Positions 24,992 to 34,733 of a DNA stretch of 46,305 nt are shown piece after piece (position 1 is the first letter of the stretch; the number at the start of each line of letters is the position of its first letter). Where the stretch lies: contig SLMM01000154.1 of the NCBI GenBank assembly GCA_007133565.1, forward strand, positions 1 through 46,305. Reading direction: 5' to 3'. Origin of the DNA: Bacteroidales bacterium. Lineage in GTDB: Bacteria; Bacteroidota; Bacteroidia; Bacteroidales; PUMT01. The translations under genes and the position numbers were made by a program. The notes under the pieces were generated by a model, which was not told the DNA's origin, did no database searches, and was given only the letters and a program-made list of their open reading frames with translations.

Positions 24992-26452
24992 TCAGCTTTT
25001 CAATCCGGCAAGAAGTTCGTTAATGTTAACAGAGGCAAATCCCGCACCAGTATCCGACAAGCCGTAAGGAATTATCAACTCATCGTTGTGCAGCATCGCA
25101 CCGCACGAATAGACTACGTTAGGCACGTATCCTTCTCTCTCTTCGGTGTTGGGCACCAGCAGAGGATGGCTCAGGTGGCCTATAACCCTTGATGGGTCGT
25201 CAAGATCGAGAAGTATTGCGCTCAGGCAGTACTGCCGTACCGGTCCCACTCCATGTGTCAGCACCAGCCAGCCATCAATGGTTTCAATAGGTGATCCGCA
25301 GTTGCCTATCTGTATGAACTCCCAGTAATGCTTTGGTGCCTGCAGCAGGATGGGTTCGTCCCACAGGTTGATCTTGTCTGAAAAGCCGATGTAGGAGTTG
25401 ATGCCGTCAATACGCGAGAGCATTGCAAATTTCCCGTTAACCTTGCGGGGGAAGAGTGCAAGGTTCTTGTTCTGAGCACCGTGCCCGTGCAGCGGCCTTA
25501 TGGTAAAATGACAGAAGTCCCTGGTCTGAATGAGCTTGGGGAGTATTGTATTGCCGTCGTAGGCGGTGTAGGTTGCGTAATATACCGCAGACCCGTCATC
25601 ATCGGTAAACTTTACGAAACGGGCATCTTCAATACCCTTTCTTTCTGTAAATGATACAGGGAATATAACCCTTTCGGAGATATCGGTGTCGCGCGAAAAT
25701 TTTACCTCGTAATGAGAATCTGCAAGCCACACGATCTCCTCTATCGCCTGCCTCTTCTCTGCTGAGTTGTTGTTCTCCTCGACAGTCTGTGATACTGCCG
25801 CGAGCAGCTCGCCATAGATGAATTCGTCGCCCAGCCTGTCCATTACGCTTGTAACAATTTCATGGGGGAGGTTCATTTCGACAAGCTTGCTGGAGAAGCT
25901 CTTTTTTTTGTATTTGTGGCGCTTGACCATCTCTGCCTCCTCAACATACCTCCCCGGCCTCTCAAAATGCATCAGCCCGTTCTTGTCAATTACCCCTGAG
26001 TGGAATACGATTGACGAAATATGCCCTTCGCCGGTGGCGCGGAAGCTTACGATGATCCTTTTGCTGCCCCTTTCAAGTCCGGTCTGGTCGGGCGATTCAA
26101 TCATTGAAGGGTTAAAGAATGCAGCCGATTCAATTGAATATTCGAGCGAAAAATAGGCTCCCAGCAGAAGCCGTTTATCTTCCGTGAGCCCCCCGAGAGG
26201 AATCTTTAAATGGTCCATTTGGGCTTTCACCTTCAGGAAATGGTTGTTGAACACATGGGTAATGTTCCTGTGCCTTTTCGAGAACTCCCTGAGTGTCTGC
26301 ATCAGGGCAGCCGAGGCCTCATCGTCGGGCATGCCGGTGATCCGTTCGACCAGTGCTATGGTGCGGTCAATACCGTTGTCGAAATAGCGGATTATCACTC
26401 TTCGCGGATCGGGCATGAAACGGTTCTCTTTCCTTGTTACCGGGATTCTCAT
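24992..26452 (-). CDS. GH130-like glycosidase/phosphorylase with long N-terminal extension
   Basis: The C-terminal two thirds looks like a five-bladed beta-propeller of glycoside hydrolase family 130 (PF04041). These act on beta-mannosides, by phosphorolysis or hydrolysis. The catalytic-Asp motif is seen as KGIEDARFVKF (near 275), and the later blades carry PILLQAPKHYWEFIQIGNCGSP and GWLVLTHGVGPVRQYCLSAILLDLDDPS. About 220 residues precede the propeller, making the protein (486) longer than classical mannosylglucose phosphorylases (about 330-390). No signal peptide is present, so it is cytoplasmic. The specificity is open. It is not adjacent to the GH26 mannan operon 17 kb away, and its nearest partner is the convergent GT4. 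Confidence 0.85.
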   Translation of the reverse strand: MRIPVTRKENRFMPDPRRVIIRYFDNGIDRTIALVERITGMPDDEASAALMQTLREFSKRHRNITHVFNNHFLKVKAQMDHLKIPLGGLTEDKRLLLGAYFSLEYSIESAAFFNPSMIESPDQTGLERGSKRIIVSFRATGEGHISSIVFHSGVIDKNGLMHFERPGRYVEEAEMVKRHKYKKKSFSSKLVEMNLPHEIVTSVMDRLGDEFIYGELLAAVSQTVEENNNSAEKRQAIEEIVWLADSHYEVKFSRDTDISERVIFPVSFTERKGIEDARFVKFTDDDGSAVYYATYTAYDGNTILPKLIQTRDFCHFTIRPLHGHGAQNKNLALFPRKVNGKFAMLSRIDGINSYIGFSDKINLWDEPILLQAPKHYWEFIQIGNCGSPIETIDGWLVLTHGVGPVRQYCLSAILLDLDDPSRVIGHLSHPLLVPNTEEREGYVPNVVYSCGAMLHNDELIIPYGLSDTGAGFASVNINELLAGLKS

Positions 26453-26649
26453 ATAGATATGTTATGATTATTTCAGGGGAAATATACAAAAAGGTAGAAC
26501 TCCGTTCAATAGGCCAATATGCAATTTTTACAAAAGATATGAACCGGCAGGGATTTAGCTGAATTAAAAAAAAACTGTACTTTAGCAACCTGAATGTTAA
26601 AGGTTATATCTTACCGGTTGTACAAGGGGGCAAAAGATTTTTTTCAGCT

Positions 26650-27405
26650 ATGTGGTTTGTTTTGTTTTCGTTTCTCTTCTGGGTTTTTGTTGCTGTTTCG
26701 AGCATAGTGATATTTATCGGGGCCTTTCTCGTATGGCTGTTCACTTTTCCGTTCGACAAGCGGCTCTGGCTGCAGCACCGTTATTCATGCTTCTGGGGTT
26801 CAATTTATCTGTGGCTTAACCCTTTCTGGCCCATGAGCGTAAAAGGCCGGGAGAAAATAGACCATTCGCAGGTATATGTTGCAGTTTCCAACCACCAGTC
26901 AATGCTCGACATACTGGTTATCCACTCATTGTTTTTTCATTTCAAGTGGGTCTCCAAAAAGGAGAACCTCTACATTCCGTTCGTCGGATGGAACATGGTC
27001 CTGAACCGTTACGTGTCGCTCGACAGGGCCAGCAGGAAAAGCTTTATAAAAATGATGCGGGACTGCAGCAGGCATATCAGGCAGGGCAGCTCGATCATGA
27101 TGTTCCCGGAGGGTACCCGTTCGACCGACGGGAACCTGAGGAGTTTCAAAGACGGGGCATTCAGGCTTGCCCACCGCATGAAATGTCCGGTATTGCCAAT
27201 AGTGCTCGACGGAACAGGCCAGTCACTGCCCAAGCGGGGGTTCGTTATACGCAGGAAGACCCCGATAAAGGTAAGGGTGCTCGATCCCCTGCAGCCGGAG
27301 CAGTTCGAAAACAAAACCCCCCGGGATACGGGAAACATGGTAAGGGAATTGATGAATTCAGCTCTTGATGAAATGAGGATGGAGGGGGCTGCAGGTAAGA
27401 GCTGA
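26650..27405 (+). CDS. plsC: 1-acyl-sn-glycerol-3-phosphate acyltransferase
   Basis: This membrane-bound enzyme adds the second acyl chain to lysophosphatidic acid in phospholipid synthesis. The 251-residue protein has two N-terminal hydrophobic segments (FVLFSFLFWVFVAVSSIVIFI and the next). The catalytic HX4D motif is seen in VSNHQSMLDIL (about 80-87), and the substrate-binding FPEGTRS is at about 151-157. Two cationic strings (RRKTPIKVRV) follow. Length and order match the PlsC family. Some family members acylate other lipids (for example ornithine lipids), so the gene symbol carries a little doubt. Confidence 0.9.
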   Translation: MWFVLFSFLFWVFVAVSSIVIFIGAFLVWLFTFPFDKRLWLQHRYSCFWGSIYLWLNPFWPMSVKGREKIDHSQVYVAVSNHQSMLDILVIHSLFFHFKWVSKKENLYIPFVGWNMVLNRYVSLDRASRKSFIKMMRDCSRHIRQGSSIMMFPEGTRSTDGNLRSFKDGAFRLAHRMKCPVLPIVLDGTGQSLPKRGFVIRRKTPIKVRVLDPLQPEQFENKTPRDTGNMVRELMNSALDEMRMEGAAGKS

Positions 27406-27527
27406 TAATGACACCGGCTGCGCTTTGATTATACTTGTTATGTTATGGCTGCCGGCCGGGTTTTGCAAAAGGATAAATTGAAGGACAGTTGACCGGTGCC
27501 ATGGTGCTGGCAAATAGTATTATTGTA

Positions 27528-29357
27528 ATGGCAGACAGTGTTTTATCTTTTTACAAAGGGAAATATTCGGAATATTCAGACAGGCTCAGGTCGCTGAAGG
27601 GCAGGCAGAGATCCCTGGTGTTGCTCAGATTGCTGTCATTCCTGTTGATGATATTTCTGCCCCTGGCTCTTGCTGGCACAAGCATCCCGCTCGCTCTTGT
27701 TCTTTTTGCCTCGTTGCTGGCAGTGTTCCTCCTGCTGGTAAAGAAGTTCGCAAACCTTGAGAGGAGGGGCCGCTATCTCAATGCGCTCATCGGCATTAAC
27801 AGTAAGGAGATAGAGGCGCTGAGGGGCAATCTCTCCTCGTTTGAAAGCGGCAGCAGGTACACAGACACCGGACATCCCTATTCATTTGACCTCGACCTCT
27901 TTGGTGAGCAATCGGTATTCCATCACATGAACAGGTGTTGTACCCTTCCGGGGATGGACCGGCTTGCAGGCTTTCTCAAGAAACCGGCCACACAGGTACA
28001 TGAGATCACCAGGCGGCAGAAGGGGATACGCGAGCTTGCCACGAAAACCGGTTTTTGCCAGCATTTTATTGCCACCGGCAGGATGCACGGCGAAATGGTA
28101 GAAGAGTGCGCACATCTGGTTGAATATGTGAATACCCCGTCACGCTTCACCAGGAACCATCTGCTTGTTGCCGCCTCTAAGGTTTTGCCGGTTCTGACGG
28201 CAGCCATGCTGCTCCTTGCCTTAACAGGACTGCTGCCGTGGCATCCTTTGGTGGCCCTTTTCCTTATCCAGCTCGGCATAACGGGCAGGTTGTTCAAGAA
28301 AACGGGCGAAGTGCATGAAATGGTAACCCGCAGCCTGGCGACACTCAGAAAGTATCGCAGTCTTCTCAGTATAATTCAGGATACACGGCTTGATGCTCCG
28401 TTGCTGAAGTCCGTTCAGCGATACCTCAGAACGGAGGGACAGCCTCCCTCATGGTACATAGGCCGGCTTGCGCGGATAGTCGATGCGTTTGACAACCGGC
28501 TCAATTTTATTGCTTTTACGCTCCTGAACGGCTTGCTGCTGTGGGACGTCAATTGCGTGCTCATGCTTGAGAGATGGAACCGCAGAAACAGGAAAAAGCT
28601 TCCTGTCTGGGTCGGCAGTATTGCGGCGATGGACGCATATATCAGCATGGCACTTTTCAGCTTTAATAATCCCGGCTTTGTCTTTCCGGTACCTGATGAA
28701 AAGGGGCCGGTTTTCAGCGCCCGGGAACTCGGACATCCGCTTATACCCCGTCGGGAGAGGGTATGCAATGACCTTGAGATAGAGGAGACAGGCCGTTTTG
28801 TGATAGTTACGGGGGCCAATATGGCCGGGAAGAGCACCTTTCTCCGCACTGCAGGAGTTGCACTGGTCCTCGCCATGGCCGGTGCGCCGGTATGTGCCTC
28901 AGGGTTCAGGTTTCACTTAATGGATGTTTACAGCAGCATGCGCACAAATGATTCACTCAGCCGGCACGAGTCATATTTTTATGCTGAGCTTAAAAGGCTG
29001 AAAAATCTTATTGAAGCAATTGCCGGCGGCAGGAAGGTCTTTGTTCTGCTTGACGAGATACTGAAGGGCACAAACACGACCGACAAACAAAGAGGTTCGG
29101 TTGCCTTGCTGGGGCGTATGCTCGGACTTGGCGCAACAGGTGTCATTGCAACACACGACCTGTCGCTTACATCGATTCAGGATGATTACCAGGGGAAGAT
29201 AGTGAACAAGTGCTTTGAGGTTGAAATAGACGGTGACAGGATAAGCTTCGACTACAGGCTGAGAGAAGGTGTGACCAGTAAAATGAATGCCTTGCTGCTG
29301 ATGGAGCAGATGGGACTGCTGGACGACGATGACCTGGCTGCCCACCCTGACTGTTGA
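27528..29357 (+). CDS. Membrane-anchored MutS-like ATPase
   Basis: This protein of about 609 residues has the MutS ATPase core (VTGANMAGKSTFLRTAG, Walker A near 428; FVLLDEILKGTNTTDKQRG, Walker B; VIATHDLSLTSI). It lacks the mismatch-recognition and Smr domains. Two hydrophobic segments near 30-71 and two near 219-255 suggest membrane insertion, unlike MutS or MutS2. The helical lever region lies between. It follows plsC after 122 bases. The frame opens with TTG at 27489 and has other in-frame ATGs; 27528 (MADSVLSFYKGKY) was chosen because it gives an amphipathic start. A role in mismatch repair is not supported by the domain content. This family is common in Bacteroidota, but its function is unclear. 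Confidence 0.85.
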   Translation: MADSVLSFYKGKYSEYSDRLRSLKGRQRSLVLLRLLSFLLMIFLPLALAGTSIPLALVLFASLLAVFLLLVKKFANLERRGRYLNALIGINSKEIEALRGNLSSFESGSRYTDTGHPYSFDLDLFGEQSVFHHMNRCCTLPGMDRLAGFLKKPATQVHEITRRQKGIRELATKTGFCQHFIATGRMHGEMVEECAHLVEYVNTPSRFTRNHLLVAASKVLPVLTAAMLLLALTGLLPWHPLVALFLIQLGITGRLFKKTGEVHEMVTRSLATLRKYRSLLSIIQDTRLDAPLLKSVQRYLRTEGQPPSWYIGRLARIVDAFDNRLNFIAFTLLNGLLLWDVNCVLMLERWNRRNRKKLPVWVGSIAAMDAYISMALFSFNNPGFVFPVPDEKGPVFSARELGHPLIPRRERVCNDLEIEETGRFVIVTGANMAGKSTFLRTAGVALVLAMAGAPVCASGFRFHLMDVYSSMRTNDSLSRHESYFYAELKRLKNLIEAIAGGRKVFVLLDEILKGTNTTDKQRGSVALLGRMLGLGATGVIATHDLSLTSIQDDYQGKIVNKCFEVEIDGDRISFDYRLREGVTSKMNALLLMEQMGLLDDDDLAAHPDC

Positions 29358-29376
29358 TTGGTTGTTGATAAACTAA

Positions 29377-29408
29377 TTGACACACCGGCCTGCTTTTGTT
29401 TATATTTG
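29377..29408 (+). promoter_or_regulatory. Bacteroidota-type promoter for parE
   Basis: TTG at 29377-29379 and TATATTTG at 29401-29408 are separated by 21 bases. The chosen parE ATG is at 29425, leaving a very short leader. Confidence 0.55.
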
Positions 29409-29424
29409 CAAAAATTCAGAACTG

Positions 29425-31275
29425 ATGACTGCAATATATTCGGAGGAATCAATACGGACGCTTGACTGGAAGGAGCACATCAGGAAAAGGCCCGGAATGT
29501 ATATAGGGAAGCTTGGCGACGGCTCCTCCCTCGACGATGGCATATACCTGCTTATAAAGGAGGTGCTCGACAATGCCGTCGACGAGTTCATGATGGGCTT
29601 CGGCAAGACCATCGAGATAGAGGTTAAAGAGAAGATAGTTACCATAAGGGATTACGGACGCGGTGTTCCGCTCGGCAAGCTTGTTGATGTTGCATCAAAG
29701 ATGAATACCGGCGCCAAGTACGACTCGAAAGTGTTCAAGAAGACGGTGGGCCTGAACGGTGTGGGCATAAAGGCAGTTAATGCCCTCTCTTCACAGTTCG
29801 TGATAGAATCGTTTCGCGAGAAAGAGGGAAAGCTCGCTGAGTTTGAAAGGGGAGAGCTGATAAGTGAAAGGTCACTCGAGGCGAACGGGAATTCCAACGG
29901 CACGAGAGTGGTTTTCACTCCTGACAACGAGATCTTCGGTAAGTTCCGTTTCATTCCCGAGTACCTGGAGAGGATGTGCAGGAATTATGTGTATCTGAAT
30001 ACAGGGTTGACAATTGTATATAACGGACAGAAGATAAGCTCCAGGAACGGACTGCTCGATCTGCTGGAGGAGAATATGAGCTCGCCAGGCCTCTACCCTG
30101 TAATACACCTGCGCGGTGAGGATATCGAGGTAGCCATCACTCACGGCAGGCAGTACGGCGAGGAGTACTACAGCTTTGTAAACGGGCAGAACACCAGCCA
30201 GGGCGGAACCCACCTGATTGCCTTCAAGGAGGCCTTCGTGAAGGTGATAAGGGATTTCTACAAGAAGGATTTTGATGCTTCAGACATAAGGACCGCCATA
30301 ATAGCTGCCATCAGCATCAAGGTTGAGGAACCGGTCTTTGAATCACAGACCAAGACCAAGCTGGGGTCAAAGGAGACCGGGCCCGGAGGACCGACAGTGA
30401 GGAATTTCGTGATGGACTTTTTGCGTAACAGCCTCGACAATTACCTTCACAAGCACCCCGTAACGGCCGAGGCAATTTTGGCACGGATACAGGAATCGGA
30501 AAAAGAGCGGAAGGCCATATCGGGCATCAGGAAGATAGCCCGTGAGCGTGCAAAAAAGGCAAACCTTCACAATAAGAAACTCCGCGATTGCAGGGTGCAC
30601 TGGAACACCAACGATGAGAGAAGGCTGGAGACGACCATTTTTATTACCGAGGGAGATTCGGCCAGCGGCTCCATTACAAAATCGCGCGATGTCAACACCC
30701 AGGCCGTATTCAGCCTTAAGGGCAAGCCTCTCAATACTTACGGGCTTACCAAGAAGATCGTGTACGAGAACGAGGAGTTTAACCTGCTGCAGGCTGCCCT
30801 GAACATTGAAGACGGCATTGAAGAGCTCAGGTACAACAATGTGGTGATAGCTACCGATGCCGATGTTGACGGGATGCATATCAGGTTGCTGCTGATAACC
30901 TTTTTCCTCCAGTTTTTCCCCGACCTGATAAAGAACGGCCACCTTTATATATTGCAAACCCCTCTCTTCAGGGTCCGGAACAAGCAGGAGACACTTTACT
31001 GCTATTCGGCAAATGAAAAGGAGAAAGCGGTAGGTAAGCTGGGGGGCAGGGTCGAGATAACCAGGTTCAAGGGCCTGGGCGAGATATCGCCCGATGAGTT
31101 CAGGCACTTCATAGGCAAGGATATGAGGCTTGAACCGGTGCAGCTAAAAAAGGAGGATATGGTTGCCGACATGCTTACCTTTTACATGGGCAAGAACAGT
31201 CCCGAACGCCAGGAGTTCATTATAGGGAACCTGCGGGTGGAAGATGACGTGGTGGAGGATGCCGGAGTAGTATAA
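29425..31275 (+). CDS. parE: DNA topoisomerase IV subunit B
   Basis: ParE is the ATPase subunit that, with ParC, decatenates daughter chromosomes. The N-terminal GHKL domain shows [20 protein letters not shown], the ATP-binding Asn in [10 protein letters not shown], and [12 protein letters not shown]. The TOPRIM domain shows [10 protein letters not shown] (about 408) and [13 protein letters not shown] (about 478). [15 protein letters not shown] closes the C-terminal part. The 616-residue length fits ParE rather than longer GyrB proteins. The ATG at 29425 ([15 protein letters not shown]) is preferred over an upstream TTG, because a promoter element occupies that stretch. parC follows after 72 bases. 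Confidence 0.94.
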   Translation: MTAIYSEESIRTLDWKEHIRKRPGMYIGKLGDGSSLDDGIYLLIKEVLDNAVDEFMMGFGKTIEIEVKEKIVTIRDYGRGVPLGKLVDVASKMNTGAKYDSKVFKKTVGLNGVGIKAVNALSSQFVIESFREKEGKLAEFERGELISERSLEANGNSNGTRVVFTPDNEIFGKFRFIPEYLERMCRNYVYLNTGLTIVYNGQKISSRNGLLDLLEENMSSPGLYPVIHLRGEDIEVAITHGRQYGEEYYSFVNGQNTSQGGTHLIAFKEAFVKVIRDFYKKDFDASDIRTAIIAAISIKVEEPVFESQTKTKLGSKETGPGGPTVRNFVMDFLRNSLDNYLHKHPVTAEAILARIQESEKERKAISGIRKIARERAKKANLHNKKLRDCRVHWNTNDERRLETTIFITEGDSASGSITKSRDVNTQAVFSLKGKPLNTYGLTKKIVYENEEFNLLQAALNIEDGIEELRYNNVVIATDADVDGMHIRLLLITFFLQFFPDLIKNGHLYILQTPLFRVRNKQETLYCYSANEKEKAVGKLGGRVEITRFKGLGEISPDEFRHFIGKDMRLEPVQLKKEDMVADMLTFYMGKNSPERQEFIIGNLRVEDDVVEDAGVV

Positions 31276-31301
31276 GGTTGCCGGCCATCCGGCATTCACT
31301 G

Positions 31302-31320
31302 ATGCGGGCCTGGCCTGCAT
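31302..31320. other. Hairpin in the parE-parC gap
   Basis: ATGCGGGCCTGGCCTGCAT folds into a seven-pair stem with one G-U pair. A second small stem GCCGG/CCGGC lies just upstream (31279-31292). No strong T-run follows, so this is at most a weak attenuator or processing site between co-transcribed genes. Confidence 0.45.
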
Positions 31321-31347
31321 TATTTCTATGGTAGGAAGCGGAAAGAA

Positions 31348-33960
31348 ATGGAAGAACAGGAAAAAAAGAATCAGGACAAGGGATATGAGCCCGTTGAGGA
31401 TAACGGGAGGGCACGGGAGAACGATTTCCCCAAGATCATTCATCTGTCGGGTATGTACAAGGACTGGTTCCTGGATTATGCCTCCTATGTGATTCTGGAG
31501 CGTGCCGTTCCGCATCTGCATGACGGACTGAAGCCTGTGCAGCGGCGGATACTCCATGCCATGAAGAGGCTGGATGACGGCCGGTACAACAAGGTTGCCA
31601 ACATCATAGGATACACCATGCAGTACCATCCCCACGGCGACGCATCTATAGGCGATGCGCTGGTGCAGATGGGGCAGAAGGACCTGCTGATCGATACGCA
31701 GGGTAACTGGGGCAACCTGCTTACCGGCGACGGAGCTGCCGCAGCAAGGTATATAGAGGCCCGGCTGTCTGCATTTGCCCTTGATGTTGTATTCAACCAC
31801 AAAACAACCACATGGAAGCTCTCTTATGACGGGCGCAACAAGGAGCCGGTCACGCTGCCCGTGAAATTCCCCCTGCTTCTTGCCCAGGGAGTGGAGGGCA
31901 TTGCTGTGGGACTGGCCTCAAAGATCCTGCCTCACAATTTCAATGAGCTGATAGATGCATCGGTTGCATACCTGCAGGGTAAGGATTTTGAGCTTTATCC
32001 TGATTTTCCCGGCGGGGGCCTGGCTGATTTTTCAAGGTACAATGACGGTTTGAGGGGTGGACTTGTACGGGTGCGGTCAAGGATATCAAAGCTTGACAAA
32101 AAGACCCTTGTCATTCATGACATTCCTTTCGGGAAGACTACCGGCTCTGTTATAGACTCCATACTAAAGGCCAACGAAAAGGGTAAAATAAAGATCCGCA
32201 AGATTGACGACAATACTGCCGGAAATGTTGAGATACTGGTACACCTGGCTCCCGGCATATCGCCCGACAAAACCATTGACGCCCTCTATGCATTTACTGA
32301 TTGCGAGGTGCCCCTGTCTCCCAACTCTTGTGTTATAGAAGATGACAGGCCGAGATTCCTCGGCGCCAAAGAGATGCTGCGCATCAGCACCGACAAAACT
32401 GTTGGCTTGCTGAAGAGAGAGCTTGAAATAAGGCTGGAGGAGCTGATGGAGGACTGGCACATGTCGTCGCTCGAGAAGATTTTTATTGAGAACAGGTTAT
32501 ACCTCAGCATCGAAGATTGCGAGACATGGGAGTCGGTTCTCGGAACGATAGACCGTGAGCTGGAACCTTACAAGAAACTGCTCCGCAGGGAGGTTACCCG
32601 CGACGACATAGTGCGCCTTACCGAGATCAGAATAAAAAGGATCTCGAAATATGACTCTGCGAAGGCCGATGAGCATATAAAATCTGTCGAAGAGGAGATC
32701 ACCGAGGTGCAGAACCACCTGGAGAACCTGATCCCCTTTGCGGTGAACTATTTCAGGCAGATAAAGAAGAAATACGGCAAGGGGAGGGAGAGACGCACCG
32801 AGATACGCAGCTTCGATACGATCGAGGCAACCAAGGTGGCTGTGGCCAACGAGAAGCTATATGTTAACAGGGCAGAGGGATTCGCGGGGACGGGACTGAA
32901 GAAGGATGAGTATGTATGCGACTGCTCAGATATTGACGATATAATAGTTTTCAGGCAGGACGGCACGTACCTGGTAACCCGTGTGGCCGATAAGCTTTTT
33001 GTCGGCAAGAACGTGGTGCATATTGCAGTATTCAAAAAGAATGACAAGCGTACCATATATAATATTATATACCGTGACGGGCTCAGCGGAACATGCATGA
33101 TGAAGAGGTCGGCCATCAAGGGCATAACCCGTGACAGGGAATATAATATTACCAGGGGTGCAAAGAACTCCAGGATAATCTATTTCAGCGCCAATCCCAA
33201 CGGGGAGGCCGAGGTGGTGAAGGTGTACCTCAAACCCAAACCGCGCCTTAAAAACCTTGTTTTCGAGCTCGATTTCGGAGAGCTTGCGATCAAGGGCAAG
33301 AAGTCGATAGGCAACATCCTTACAAGGCATGCAGTGCATAAGGTAGTGCTCAAGGAGAAGGGCGAGTCAACCCTGGGTGGAGCACGGATATGGTTTGATG
33401 AGGATATCAACCGTCTCAACACCGATGGCAGGGGCAGGCTGCTGGGTGAGTTCAACAAGGATGACAGGCTGCTGGTGGTTACCGGGTCGGGTAAGTTCAG
33501 GCTTTCGGGCTTTGATGTTTCACAGCATTTTGAGGAGGACCTTATCCTGATCGAGAAGTATAGATACGATAAGATTTTTGCTGCAGTGTACCATGATGCA
33601 GAAAAGGGGTACCACTATGTAAAGCGGTTTACTTTTGAGCCTGTTGAGAAGCTTACAAGCTTTATAGGCGATCACGACGAGTCGAGTCTCATACGGCTTA
33701 CCGAGGTTGAATATCCGAGGCTTGAACTTAAGTTCGGAGGCAGGAACAAGGACAGGAGCAGCGAGATAATCGAGGTGGCCGATTTTATCGGCGTGAAAAG
33801 TTACAGGGCCAGGGGCAAGAGGCTGACCAGGTATGAGGTTTCACTTGTGAAAGAGCTGGAGCCGATAGTGAAGCCTGCTCCGGAAACTGAAGTGACAGCG
33901 TCTGACGATGCATTTGAGCTGGATGAGCCGGACAACAAGCAGATGAGGCTTGAAATATGA
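31348..33960 (+). CDS. parC: DNA topoisomerase IV subunit A
   Basis: ParC is the DNA-cleaving subunit. The winged-helix part shows LHDGLKPVQRRILHAMKRL and YHPHGDASIGDAL. The catalytic Tyr lies in AAARYIEARLS (near residue 134). The coiled tower and the C-terminal beta-pinwheel follow, ending with an acidic tail. The pinwheel lacks the GyrA-box that would be expected in gyrase, which favours topoisomerase IV. It directly follows parE, so the pair should be transcribed together. Length 870 is usual for Bacteroidota ParC. The start MEEQEKKN begins a charged, probably disordered leader of about 30 residues. Confidence 0.94.
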   Translation: MEEQEKKNQDKGYEPVEDNGRARENDFPKIIHLSGMYKDWFLDYASYVILERAVPHLHDGLKPVQRRILHAMKRLDDGRYNKVANIIGYTMQYHPHGDASIGDALVQMGQKDLLIDTQGNWGNLLTGDGAAAARYIEARLSAFALDVVFNHKTTTWKLSYDGRNKEPVTLPVKFPLLLAQGVEGIAVGLASKILPHNFNELIDASVAYLQGKDFELYPDFPGGGLADFSRYNDGLRGGLVRVRSRISKLDKKTLVIHDIPFGKTTGSVIDSILKANEKGKIKIRKIDDNTAGNVEILVHLAPGISPDKTIDALYAFTDCEVPLSPNSCVIEDDRPRFLGAKEMLRISTDKTVGLLKRELEIRLEELMEDWHMSSLEKIFIENRLYLSIEDCETWESVLGTIDRELEPYKKLLRREVTRDDIVRLTEIRIKRISKYDSAKADEHIKSVEEEITEVQNHLENLIPFAVNYFRQIKKKYGKGRERRTEIRSFDTIEATKVAVANEKLYVNRAEGFAGTGLKKDEYVCDCSDIDDIIVFRQDGTYLVTRVADKLFVGKNVVHIAVFKKNDKRTIYNIIYRDGLSGTCMMKRSAIKGITRDREYNITRGAKNSRIIYFSANPNGEAEVVKVYLKPKPRLKNLVFELDFGELAIKGKKSIGNILTRHAVHKVVLKEKGESTLGGARIWFDEDINRLNTDGRGRLLGEFNKDDRLLVVTGSGKFRLSGFDVSQHFEEDLILIEKYRYDKIFAAVYHDAEKGYHYVKRFTFEPVEKLTSFIGDHDESSLIRLTEVEYPRLELKFGGRNKDRSSEIIEVADFIGVKSYRARGKRLTRYEVSLVKELEPIVKPAPETEVTASDDAFELDEPDNKQMRLEI

Positions 33961-33965
33961 AGCAG

Positions 33966-34007
33966 GGCAGGCGTTCTGTCCGGCCGATAGCAGTCGGATG
34001 GCCTGCC
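33966..34007. other. Long hairpin between parC and aroK
   Basis: GGCAGGC at 33966-33972 pairs perfectly with GCCTGCC at 34001-34007, and an inner TCCG/CGGA pairing extends the structure. It lies 5 bases after the parC stop. No T-run follows, so it is not a standard terminator. A role in 3'-end processing is possible. Confidence 0.5.
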
Positions 34008-34057
34008 TGAGAGTGCAGTTCAGGTTTTGCAGCAGCAATAATTAAAAACAGGTTGCC

Positions 34058-34579
34058 GTGCTGATCTTTTTAATCGGGTTTATGGGCAGCGGAAAATCAA
34101 CTGCCGGCCGGCTACTGGCCGGGAGTCTTTCCTATGACTTTACCGACCTGGACAAGCTTGTTGAAGAGAGGGAAGGGATGGCCATTACCGAGATATTTGC
34201 CCGCAAGGGTGAAGATTATTTCAGGGAGTCGGAGGCTGCCGTGCTGAAAAGCTTGCTGGACGACGACAGGATGGTCATTGCCTGCGGAGGTGGCACTCCC
34301 TGTTTTCATGACAACATGAACAAGATGAAGAATGCAGGGGTTACGGTTTACCTCAGGGTGCCCCCGGATGTGCTTGCCCGCCGCCTTTCCGGAGAGAAAG
34401 GGGTGCGGCCTCTTATTGCCGGGATGAAGGGTGCCCGGCTGAAAGACCATATACGCAGGCTCCTTGCAGGCAGGGAGGGCTGGTACCGGCAAAGCGACAT
34501 AATATTTGATGCCGCCGGATCGGGCACCGGCGAGCTGATCTCTCTTCTGAAGCCCTACCTGGAGCAGGAGGGCAGATAA
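34058..34579 (+). CDS. aroK: Shikimate kinase
   Basis: AroK phosphorylates shikimate for aromatic amino acid synthesis. The 173-residue protein has the P-loop GFMGSGKST (about 7-15). The shikimate-binding DLDKLVE and GEDYFRESE follow, and the CGGGTP motif is near residue 77. The lid arginine lies in KGVRPLI. The length is typical. The start is GTG at 34058; no ATG precedes the P-loop in a sensible position. It stands alone on the plus strand between parC and hsp20. Confidence 0.95.
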   Translation: MLIFLIGFMGSGKSTAGRLLAGSLSYDFTDLDKLVEEREGMAITEIFARKGEDYFRESEAAVLKSLLDDDRMVIACGGGTPCFHDNMNKMKNAGVTVYLRVPPDVLARRLSGEKGVRPLIAGMKGARLKDHIRRLLAGREGWYRQSDIIFDAAGSGTGELISLLKPYLEQEGR

Positions 34580-34733
34580 CCATTTATTTTTTGGTAATAA
34601 ATTATCAGGCAGTCTGTTAAGATTGCCCGGGCTGATGTGGCCGGATAACGGGGACTGCAGATATGTCAGTGTTGCAGCTTATGAAAGCGCCATAATGGCA
34701 TAGAAAGGCCTTTTGGGACTATTGGCATGCAAG

